Source of the DNA: Romanomermis culicivorax
Lineage: Eukaryota > Nematoda > Enoplea > Mermithida > Mermithidae
Assembly (NCBI GenBank): GCA_963922205.1
Contig: CAWUHX010000076.1
Location: 1-64,000 of the forward strand
DNA: 64,000 nucleotides
Reading direction: 5' to 3'
Shown here piece by piece: positions 35,701 to 47,700 of this stretch; within the stretch, counting starts at the first letter, position 1, and each line of letters opens with the position of its first letter. The notes beneath the pieces are model-generated. The model ran no database searches and was not told the origin of the DNA. It saw nothing but the letters and a program-made list of their open reading frames with translations. The position numbers and the translations under genes are program-made.

Positions 35701-38700
35701 ATTTTGGCGAAATTTTACCGAACAAAATATTTTTTACAATAGGAACTTTTACTTTGACTTCACAACTTTTATTTTTTGAAAAATTACCACTTCGACGAAA
35801 TTTCTGTTTACGTGAATACCGTAAAGGCTATGTACATAAAACTGATTGGGTAGCAGATCCTCTACCATAGGCACATCCGCTACTAGACAGCAAAAAATGT
35901 GAAAAAAGTTTTGCTATTATTTCCATAAGGGTTTTCCGAAGACAAAAGAATAAAAGAAAATGGAATACGGTAGGCATACTGCGTGGTAAAAAATATGTTG
36001 TTTGCCACTTTTATGGAATCGCAAATATGGCTAAAAAACGTAATACTACAGAGAGTCCACCTAAACATGAGTCACTAATGAGTAGAGGTAAGTAATAAAA
36101 TCATCAAGATGATCACATTCTAATGAGTGAAAAAATTTTATTTACATAACAAAGTGACCACACAAGCACCTCGAGTGACAGAACAATCAGCCTAAACGGA
36201 CGTTTTTCATTCTTTGCCTGAACCAATCCGGGTGATGAAAATATCGTTTTCGTTTTGCTTTTTAATGTTTTTCAAAGACTTTTTCCAATTATTTTCAAAA
36301 ATTTATCGTTTTGACTTCAAAATTAGAAAAAAAACTTGTTGAATATACCTCCCGAGTATGTTATTTTCAATTATGATTATTTTCAATAAACGTGGATCCA
36401 TGGCAATTGTCCCATTTCGATTCAAACTTATTGGGATAACCATGGACCGAGAACAACAAATCACTGCATCTAAGCGGGATTTGTGACACGCATTTGGCAG
36501 AACACAATTTCTTGCATTTGCTTCTAAAAAACGGGGCAAATTAAATTTTGATGCGCATCGGTTGAAACCGCGTTTTAACAAATGGAATTTATAATTTTCA
36601 ATGCGCCATCTATTTGGTAAAAAATTAAATGAGCCTAATAATCTGTAAATGCATAATATATATTCTTCCATAATGAAATCCTGCCTAGGTTATTCAACGC
36701 AAAAGCAAATGTAACATGTTACTTATATACCTCAGCAGAAAGTAGCGGATGTCCACTAGGTAACAGATCTGGCGCCGACCCTATAAAATTTAGCCCTCAC
36801 AACAAAGACAAATAGTGGATTCTAATGCAGCAATCCGCATTGAGAAAGCTTCATCCACTCGAAAGTTATGAACGTCAGCACCGTTCGCCTTTTTTTGACT
36901 CACCTTGTATATGCTGTAAATTTAAAAAACACCAATTTTTAAACTTTATTACTGTTTGGTACGAGCTTTCTATTCAATTCCCTGATTCTTGCCTGTAGAG
37001 TTCGGCCGAGATCCCGATTCCGACCGGTATTGGCCCATTATCCCGAAAAAGTTAGTCACTGTTGGGTTTTTGGCATATGTTCATGAATGTATATAAAGCT
37101 ATAATGTGCTTCGTCTCTGTGAATGATTTCTCAAACAGCATTTTAATATGAAATTGACGATTATCGTAGCTAGCACGTTAGTGCTAGACTACAATATGTT
37201 TCGTTTTGGGTACGCCGATTTTCACGTTTAAGGCAAGATTTCTAAAAAACTATAAGACATCCAAAGCTGAAATTTAGCCACAATATAGAACTCGATGCGG
37301 GCTACAATATGGTACCACTTGGAATACTGTAGACATACTGTAGCTAAAGTTATCAGACAAACTAGAGTACTGTTTTGCCACCTTTTCATAACTAACGATT
37401 ATTCTAACCGATTAGCTCGATTGTGGTATTAATATCTTCAGTAGGGTCATATCTCGGGACCACCACGAAATTTTTTCGAAATATGCAAATGCGACCTTAT
37501 TTCAGTGTAAAGAAAAATCTCAAAACTCCGACCGGTAATAACTTTTCGAATATTTAGTCTTTCTGGACGATTCTTGTTCCGTTGGATGCAGCTCCTCGAG
37601 TGGTACGAGATACTGACTGGCGGTTTGAAAATTTGCAATGTAAACTTAATTATCATAGAAAATATGCAAAATTGGCCGAGTTGGGGTAGATGACTGCACA
37701 AATAACTCGAGTTGTATAAGTCGTAGAAAGCTAATTTTTTTTTGTTCGATAGCTGAGTAAAATGCCCAGAGAAAAGCACCTTAACATCTAGTATGTGCAG
37801 TGTAAAGAAAGTGTAAACAAAGCGAACATGTCCATTTAAAAATTTTTTTGTGATTTTCAGATCTTTTGTTACACCATTGAAACGAGCTTCTTTTTCTACC
37901 CCCTAGTTTTGATATTTGTTTTTTGTAAAAATGTATAGTACGTTAAAAATTTGCATAAATGTTGTTTACAAAAAATTTTTTCGATTCATCGATTTTAAGT
38001 AGCGCTGTTGCAAAGAGCGTATTTTGCATATTTTTATTTTTCGACATATCTCAACGTACGCTAAAAATTTGCATAAATGATATATGCCAAAAAATGTAAA
38101 ATTCGCCACATTTTAGTGGCGTTCGTACTTTACTTCAGAAATACACTTTTTTAGTAAAGATTTTTTTATACCTTCCTTGCAGGAGCTTGAAAGTACGATA
38201 TTTATCTGAAAATGCCAGGAAATGTCAAAAAGGAGAATATGTTTTTCCTTTTTGCTTGTTTCACTGGCTTAAAAGTTCGATATTAGGCCTCCCCATCATT
38301 TCATTTCAGCAAAATTCTGACTGAAAAAAACTTTCAATTTTCTGGGAAACATATACGCGCCCTGTTTTTTAAAAGACAAAACGTTTTTAAGCCTCTGCGC
38401 ATGAAATTCACTTGTCTTGTAGCAATTTTTACAATCTACATGATTACTCTATGTACAATACATAATTCGTTTTCATGATAGAACACACGTGATGCCTCTA
38501 ACTGCATGTATAAAATTCATTACAGGCTTGTACAAAAAAAGTGCTATAATTGACAAAAAATATACAGAACAATAAACATTCTCTAACTTTAGGAAGTGGC
38601 AAAAGATGAATATGTTTCTCCTCGTCCCATATTTAACTGAGCATAATACTATACTTCGTTTCCGAAAACCTGGTTGTAAACTCACCGTATTCTTGATTCA

Positions 38701-41700
38701 CACGTATTGTTTTTCCGAGTTTAAAACGCGGGAATTTAAATTTCTAATACGATTCATGCTAGTTTAAAGTTATTTGAAACTATGCTTTAGCTAATTTTAC
38801 TCAAATAATGTTCGCCAGTCTCGCAAAAATCGCCGTCAACAAAAATATTGCTGTTTACTACCAAATAATTTTTCGAATTTGTTTCAAATTGCGTGAATTC
38901 GTTGTCTTGCGAATCAGGAATACTGTGGGTTTACCACCTGCTTTTCGGAAACGAGGTATAGGCCACTGCATTGTATACAGTAAGGAAAAATTCTAACAAA
39001 GAATGGCACATAAGTAATTACAAAGATTTCGGGTTTTTCATTAAACTAAAGTTTTTTCGTCTGTAAGAGTCAACTTTAATAACTGATACTGAAATTTTTC
39101 AAAGATTTTTCCATTTTTGCGCAGATGCGTTTTCAGAAATGACTAAAAAATTGGGCGATTATATGTTTCTTAGAAAATGGAAAGTAATGTTGCTGAAATG
39201 GAATGATGGAGAGGCCTAATATCGAACTTTTAAGCCAGTGAAACAAGCAAAAAGGAAAAACATATTCTCCTTTTTGCGATTTCCTGGCATTTTCAGATAA
39301 ATTATGTATGTGATGAAGTGGTAGTTAGCTAACCGAATTAGATTCTGTCGATTTTAGAATGGGATCACGTCACTTTATAAAAAAAGTCTATTTTTATCTG
39401 AATACAATTGTGTTATCAGTTCACTAAATCCGATTCAAGAACCATAGTTCAATCTAAGGCAAGCTAAATCGATTTCACTTTGAAGAGTTCTAATTTTTCA
39501 ATATTCAAATCAGTTTTCTGCAAATTTTGACCGAAGGCAACAACCGTGCGGATACTCGGCACAACTGTTTAGACAGTAATCATGCTAGAACTCAATTTTA
39601 CTAAAGCAGGCGTTCATTTTGGTTTTCAGGTGAAATCATTTGTTCGCAAAGTTCAAGACGTATGTTAGAACTAGCTTGTACTCAATCTACTCTAAGTATG
39701 TATATTTTTGCTCAAGTAGCAGTTATTTGATATGCTAAGAGTTTAGATGAGCTTGTGCTCTAGTAACATCTATCTAGCGATACTGTCCTTTATGGCCCAG
39801 GTCATTAGATAGAAACACCTCGGCAATAATAAAAATCTTGTTGATGATCAGAACCATGAACTTTGTCGTCACTTGTTTTTCTTATCAGCTAGTGAGATTA
39901 TCCAGCTCGCAATTTCGCATATTCACTTCCAGGAAAATTCGACTTGAGAGTATGAAAGTGCCAATAAATCTTGAGAAATAGTCTTTCGTTTTATATGAAA
40001 TTTTGATATCAATCCCGATCCTGACCGGATTGACCTAATCCTGATCACGAAAAAACGTGATCCTGGCCAAACCTTACTTAGCTATTATGTTCTTTTTTAC
40101 TTTCTAAAATCAGACATAATTTAGTTAGTTCCAACTACTGCTTTTATTGTGGATCGCAAGAAACACACGGTCGGTTGTATAGAAGACATTGATCGCAAAG
40201 ATACAATGGGCGTTCGAGGAGTCAATAGTAATCACTCTTTTTTGTTTTATCTTTCTCTGTACTTCTCCGTTATTTTGTATTCTATAAGTTTCCGGCTTGC
40301 GGCTCAATAAATTAGAGTTGAGATCGGAAGACATATTAGGCATCGAAGGACGCGGTTTTGAAATCGCCTTACGAACGGCGTCGGCAAATCGATTTTTATT
40401 CGCTTCGGCTGCGGCTGCGTTTTTAAAGAGATCCTTGCGTATGTGCAAAACATTATTTCTTTTGACTCGGCCTTTGAAAAGTAGCCCACGTTTTAATCAA
40501 CGTGTATGCGTCACCACTACTTCACTAAAATTCGAAACATTTAAATTTTCAAAAAGCGTCGGTGATTTTGTAGAGTGAAAGACTCGAATATTTTTTCATA
40601 ATGCTCTAAAGAGTGACTAATAGTCATCAGTTCATTTGAATTCTTATGAAGAACACTTGTTTTTTTATAGGAACTTGCTGTTGTTTGAAGATGGTGGATT
40701 TCTTTAGTAGTTATAAGATGCCAAATTAAACGCAAATTAAAAATGTAAAAGTATAAACAATCACTTTTTTAGTTAACGTTGTCAAGCATTGCCATAACAC
40801 AAAACGATGGGGTGCTATGCTATCTGATTCAAACACGGTCAAAGTAAGTACTCAGGAGGTATTTAATAATGTTTTCGCAATGGAATTTTAAAAAACAAGA
40901 ATGTTGTCGAAATGTAGATTTTAACTTTTTGATTTCTGATGATTCGGCAAAAATTCATGTTAAACTGGTAGATAATTTCAGATCAAATTATGTATTAAGG
41001 CTCAAAGGAGCTTGATGTCAACACTAACAAGAAATTATCATTCTTATTCATCGCTGTTTTTGAGGCCAGAACAGCCAAAATCGGCCACAATATTTTTGCT
41101 CTCGAAACAATGGCTTACTATATCGCTGGTTGGCTGGATGATAATCAAACGAAAGATTTCAGCTTGGAGAGCGCCGCGGCGGTAGTAAATAATAATTTTT
41201 GTCTGCTTTTATTCCGTTACTTCTTAACATGTTATGTCTTCTTTCAAGAGGTACGCCAGACGTTCGTTGAAGGAATGTGTTATGAGTATGATGGAGATTT
41301 TAGGCGCAGAAAGCCGCGTCAGCGACTCACATCTCGAAAGATCATTGAGGGATATTCTAACCTTATCAGCTGCGATGGTAAACATTTGCAATTATTCGTA
41401 GTACGCTGATAGTTTAAGATCACTCTAAAAGACGAAAAATGCACAGATGTTGCCTAGAAATAGCTCAAAGAGCACCGCAACCGCTAAAGCTCGTCTAATG
41501 GCCGAAATGTGTATTCGATAATCCTTTTTTAGAAGTGCAGTGCTTCGACTAATCTTCAGTCGCTAATACTCTGAAAACAAGTTTTTTCGAACATTTACGA
41601 ACAGTCCCTTAACACATTGCTATGTCTTTCTTTGGACATATCTCTTCCAATATTGAGTGGCCTTGGGACATGACAACGTCAAAAGGCATTGTTCAGAAAG

Positions 41701-44700
41701 TGAATTTTCGTAAAATTTGAAAGACCGTAATTCGAAAACAGTAGTCTGTCAGCGCATGATGAAATCTTTGTGTATGAGTTATTACAGATGTATCGGGGAC
41801 CTGGACGCAAGATGAGACGCGAAATTACCCGACCATTTTGTTAAACCCGGACCCGATATTCTTAAAATTTTGGACCCGCGCCCGATACATCTCCAGTTTT
41901 TATTATATATGAAGATATGCCCGTATATCACACAGATTAGCTTAGAAAAGTGTAATGGACACGAAACTACCCGATTCTTTTGGTGAACCCGGACCCAATA
42001 TTCTTGAAATTTTGGATGCTATTGAAGGCACTTTGAGATGTTTGATTTTACAAATTTTCACCTGGAGACGTGTCCTCTTCAGAATGTATTTTCGTTGCGG
42101 GACGTGCAATCGATCTAATTATTATTTGACTCATTTCTCATTTTGTTGAAATGAGACTTTGGTTGAGGTTGAGAAATATAATAAAGGAAATTAGTATCAA
42201 AAATAGACCTAATCAGCCACTCGCTAATTCACCTAATCAGGCCGAAACCTTAGGTAGAATAAGTTTGCAACAGTTCGGTCAGTCTCAAAATCAACAAAGA
42301 TCTCCTGCTTTCGTTCCAAAGAACTGCAGAAGATAAAATAACTCGCTGAGCTCAAGTAACTTCAAACCAGGGGCAAACCTAGAAGTCAGGCCGAGAACTG
42401 AGTTGTGAATGTAGACTTGCACGCTGGGTGGCACTCCAGAAATCGGGGGTCTAACCTGCGTTCCCTCTGCTGCGAGTAATCCAAAGAATGTCCGGCTGCG
42501 GGTCATTGTATTTAGGGCAGAAATTCTCCACCAAATAATAATAAAAAATATTATAAAAATTGCCCTACTGGGCCGCCGATTTGTCTTTATTATAAAATAA
42601 ACAATCAATCAAAGAATGACCAAAAACATAGACGACCAACGCTTTTATGCGCGGTGTCTATGCAAATCGGCATCGACGCGTTTTGCGTCAACTTTGGCTA
42701 TTTTTTCGCAACCTGGAGATAGACTATGTCCATCCCCGACATCCCTCGAGCCTCGAAACTGACCAACGGGAGGTTAAAAAGATTCATATTACGCCGCAAT
42801 GACAATTTAGGAACCTTTTCAGGCCCTAATACAGTCAAAGCAGTTTTCTGGACCTTTTTGGTCATTCATGCCCCCTTGCGGAAAGCTTTCCGAATGACCA
42901 CCCTCTTACGTCAAGTCTTTTTACCAGGCATACCGGAATGTTCACAAGGCCGTCCGGGTGCACTACCTCTTGGTCTGGACTCCGACGGATCAACGACTCC
43001 ACGTCGGCTTGACTTTGTTGGCCTACTGCCGAATCCAATTTGACCTACACCAGGGCCAAGGGTCTTCGGTTGCCGTCCATCCTGTGACCTTTCATTCCGT
43101 GCCATACGCTGGATGTAGGGATAGAACATTTATCTGTCTATCTCTTTCCGGTTGTGTGTTTCTCTGTGAAGTCTCCGCCTTTTTTCCAACGTAATTTACA
43201 AAATATGTACATTAGTACGAGTATCACAACAAAAACAAAAAAAAATCAAATATCCCGGCGTATCGATTGAGCAAAAAAAAAAGGAAAAATAAGGCAAGAT
43301 TATAACCGAGATTAAGTGAAAAAATAAATTTTTGTACATGCCTGTTTGGCTATGCGAGGTACGAAAACGAATAAAAATTTAAAGCACGCAACAATTAAGA
43401 AAAAAATTTTTTTTTGTATTTTGTATTTTATATTTTTTTTTGTATTTCTTTGATTTATATTTTTTTGTATTTTGTGTTTTTTATGAAAAATAAATGCAAA
43501 AAACGATATTTTTTGGCCAAAATATATGCGGCTAAATTACTGTTGCAGCTGGCCGCCTCCTTGCACCCCTCTATGGGCTCCTCCACGACCTCCATAAGGT
43601 CTCCATACCCATTGGCCCTGCTGGCCACACCTCTGCCACGCACTGCTCCACGACCACCCCTGTTGGGGTTGTGGAACTCAAACTGGCCTCGGCCGCGGTT
43701 ACCAGTCTTTTGCACCTTTCCTCGCGTACTCGGGGCTATTTCCTGGCTTCCTTGGCCTTGACCCTGGCCTTGAGGTCCGGGAACCTTCAAAGTAGCACTA
43801 CTTTTTCCGTCTTGAGCTTTACTGAACTTAACAGAGCTTTGCAAGTCTGAACTGGCACTTCTTTTGGCTCCCATCACTCCGACCTGGTGATTGCTACTGA
43901 GCATCACTGATCGAAAGGCCGTTTTGTATTCCAAGGGGGTATCTTGGTTATTATACACCCTCAACAGTCAGTTATTCGCCGCCACCATCGCCCTGGCATA
44001 AATGTTTCCAATATGCATCAGAGATAGCGGGGCACATTCCAACATGAGGAATAGCATTATAACCAAATACCTAACCGAGGAAAACGCATCAGGTGCTCTC
44101 TCCGCCTTGAGCCACCTGGGGAGAAAGTCATACATGACTCTTTCCCAGAGTTCTTCTAATAAGTTGGTCCGATCATAGAGAAAAGCTCCCTGGATTCTGA
44201 ACTGTTGTTCCTAATCCCGGTAGATTTCCCTAATGGCATCATTTACTATGAAGAAAACCCTTTCTGACTCGAATTGCTGGAAAGCAAAATACTTGGCCAC
44301 TGCACTCGTGAAAAATGATATGGGTCCAGATTCTCTGGCTTTCGGTTGATAGACATCCCAGAAGTCCAAGAGACTGTCCTTGAATTTTTCCGCAGTCATT
44401 TCCGACGTTTCAGTTGCCTGAGCAGCCTGTGCCTGCTTAATTTTACTAGGACCAGCCACTTGCACTTGACTAGCTGCCACTCCTGGTTTTTGGTCCTTGC
44501 TGGGTTTTGCCTGACCTTTCGGCGTCCGTTTCCCCATCCCAAGGCGCATTGCGCCTGAAGTTTGACTAGTTTTGGATGTACTATCTTGAGTTGCAGTTGC
44601 CACTGAAGATGTAGCCAATGATGGTGTTCCAGTTGAAGTAGAAGTAATTTGAGAAGTGGGGGTAGCAGTAGAGGTAATTGTAGAAGTTGAGGTCGATATG

Positions 44701-47700
44701 ACAGACGAAGTCGCCATCTTACTGTCTTCCTCTTTCTCTTCTACTTTTGCTCCCTTGATACCCTTCTTCCTCCTTTCCTTCTCCTTCACTCTCATTTTCT
44801 TCTTCCTTTCAGCCATAAATAATATTTTCTCGTTGTTCCAACCCTTTTCTCTCATACTCTGAACGACTTTGGCTGAATACAAACCTGGAACACCCCCATC
44901 AGCAGAGAACGCTATTACCTCCTTGCTCTCCATCATCTCTGATTCGGGCGTTTCCACCTTCATTTCGTCAATAAAGAGCTTATTGGAGGCCATATCGTCG
45001 TCTACCTTCATCAGCGATGGTGGCTCTAATATGACTACTTCCGCTTCCATTTCGGGCGCTGCGGTATCGTATTTTTGGAGTCCCAATTGAATTGCCATTT
45101 GACGAGGTTTTTCGTTGTAAATTGCCGCATTCTTCGCCAATTCTTCCTCCATTAGCTCATGTTGGAGTCGAATCCTTTCCTTCACCTCCTCTTCCATCTT
45201 TAGAATAACCTCTAATCAACGCTGGTTGTCGAGTTCGGACTGCGTCTGAGCAGTTTGAGCTTGCATCAGTTTCGTTGCTGGAACTGATTGCTCTTGCTGC
45301 TGCTCATTTCCGACAGTTCAGTCACATCCTCATCATCAAGTCCTTGGTCTTGCGATTCATCCTCAGCCGGCAGTCCCACTGCATCGCTGAAGATTTCACT
45401 TTCCGACGTTTGGACTTCCTGCAAGCGGCTTGCAGTTCCGAGAACCGCTTTTCCTCAAATGCCTTAGCATACTCCGCCAGCTGAGGCTTCCAGTGATCTT
45501 TGTCAAAATAGCCTACCCCAGGATCAATATCAATAGGCAAATGAACCAGATGATTTTTTAGGGCATCTAGTAGTGCTTGCTTTTGACGATCTTGGGGTAG
45601 TTTGACAACTTTCCTTGCTGTGTCGATGAACCAAACTAAGGACGCTGGCTGCGTAAGCTCCTGATACTGCTTCCCTTGCGCCATTTCCTCCACTAACTGT
45701 AGACGCAACTTATCCTTGGTCGAGAAGTGCTGTTCAGGCCTAATCATTTCGTCGTTGTCGGGATCACTTGCTTCATCATAGGAATTGGGCTTTAATTTTT
45801 TACCCTGACGGTAAGCACCTGGGTAGATGCCCCGCCACGGCAAATTTTCTTTCCCTTTCCTAGGATTACAGATGTCTCGGTGGCAACAAAATTTAAGCCC
45901 TATTTCTTGCACTTGTGTGGCCCATCTTGCGTACATTTCTTGGCGCATCATGTGGTAGGTGGCCTCAGGCTGCCTAACCACAATATCAGGTGTACCCACA
46001 AAGTTACTTAGTTTATAGTCCGTAACTATATATGAGTAAAACTGATAAAATTTATATGAAAGAATTCCAATCTGGGATGGATCGACTATATCGTGAGGAA
46101 AGTTAGCAACCCCCCCCCCCACATAGCTGAATCACGTACCCATAGTGAAATGCCCCCATAAAAATTGCCAAAGAAAAGTACGCATCCATACCAGCATACT
46201 GCAGTATCTCTTCGGGGACTCTTTCTTTGGCCACACTTTGGCTATTACGTAAAAGACCGTAATCAGTCTGGTGAGGACCAATATCAGCCAAATACATTTC
46301 GGCAAAGAGGCCTTTCAATTTCAATGTCTCAGGGCAGATACCTGCTTTCATGGATTTGGTAATCTCGCTTCCCATGATCTGCTTTGCCGTGACCCTTAGA
46401 TCATAGTATCTTCCGAGATTTCCATCCTTGATACTACATCTAATCGCGTCAGACAAGTCGTGACCATCGGTGCTTTTTCCGCATCCACGGACATTGATAA
46501 TCGAAACTATGTCCTCCAAAAGGGTGTAACCAACTAACAACGTCCCTGAGCGTAAAAAGTGTAATAAGATGTTCTACTCTTGCTCTTGCAGCAACGTTAA
46601 ATCGATTACGAACGTTTTACCATTTAGGTGGGCGAACGAAACTAATCTGGCAAACTGGTTGCCTTTTTCATTTTGGACCCCCCCATCTAAATAGTTTTCT
46701 AGCGTCCTTGCGGTTCACCTTCTCTACATCGAAGCCGACAATGTTCATGCCTTGGAAAGTGCTGCTTTCGAGGTGTTTTACCACCCTTTCCACACTTCCC
46801 ATGGGAACAATTATCCGCTCGATAGGGTTGGTCGGTCAGAACTCAAAAGTGGCAAAAAACCACCTTTCTAACTCTGCTATCCACATTGCCCCACGGATGT
46901 TGTGGTCTAAAAATCCAGGAGAGATTTAAATTTTTATACAGACATACTCTACTAACCCTTTATGTGCATTTTCGTGACCCTTTTTGAACTGTTTGGGTAA
47001 TTTTACCCACTACTACTCCTTTAACCTTTGGGGAAAACTCTAGCACCTTTGTGCAGAACACCGTTTAACTTTTGAAATTTTGGAGCGGGAACTTGATATT
47101 TTAGCCTTTCTGGCCGTTGGGTGTCCCTTTATAGAAACCAAAATTGATAGGCAAAAATATGTGAAATTAGGTGTTTTTCACTCTAAACCCAACACACTCT
47201 TACTACTCCATCAGCGCTTAATCGATCACAACCCTGATCTCTACAACTAATTTCTGCTAATCCCCTTCTTTGCCGTTTTGCAGAAACCAGAGGGAGCGGG
47301 AATGACAAGAACCTCCCACAATCGGATCACCTAATTCCACCTAAGTCTTTTTCGGATCACCTAGGTTCGGCCCTTGCCACCCCCTTCTACCTAATTTTTT
47401 GTGTTTAATTCTCAACTCCCAGTTGGTAGCTCGTCCGAGAAAGGGCACAGAAACAGTCTTACAAAACACCCCTGACGAGCGTAACCTCCGCTCATTTTCT
47501 TACCTAACTATTTACAAATAAAAAATGATTGCTTACCATCGATCAAAAAATATCGATTATTCTGCCGCGGGTGGGGCTCCCCAAACTGGACTTTGTCGTC
47601 TGTCTCGTTGTACGTCTGAGTACACTCGTTCGGCGTACCCATTCGAAAAATTTGGGCCCGATTCTTTGCACCGGAATAATTTTAAAAATTTTTTAAACCG

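Noticed and set aside
36303-36671. 122-codon minus-strand ORF in ACAD9 intron 5
   Set aside because: No known motif, no splice context; an ORF of this size can occur by chance in this window.
40125-40448. 107-codon minus-strand ORF
   Set aside because: Antisense shadow of ACAD9 exons 6 and 7, which carry clear family motifs on the + strand.
42911-43194. Overlapping ORFs near the gypsy 3' end as an env gene
   Set aside because: No signal peptide, fusion peptide or transmembrane segment could be seen.
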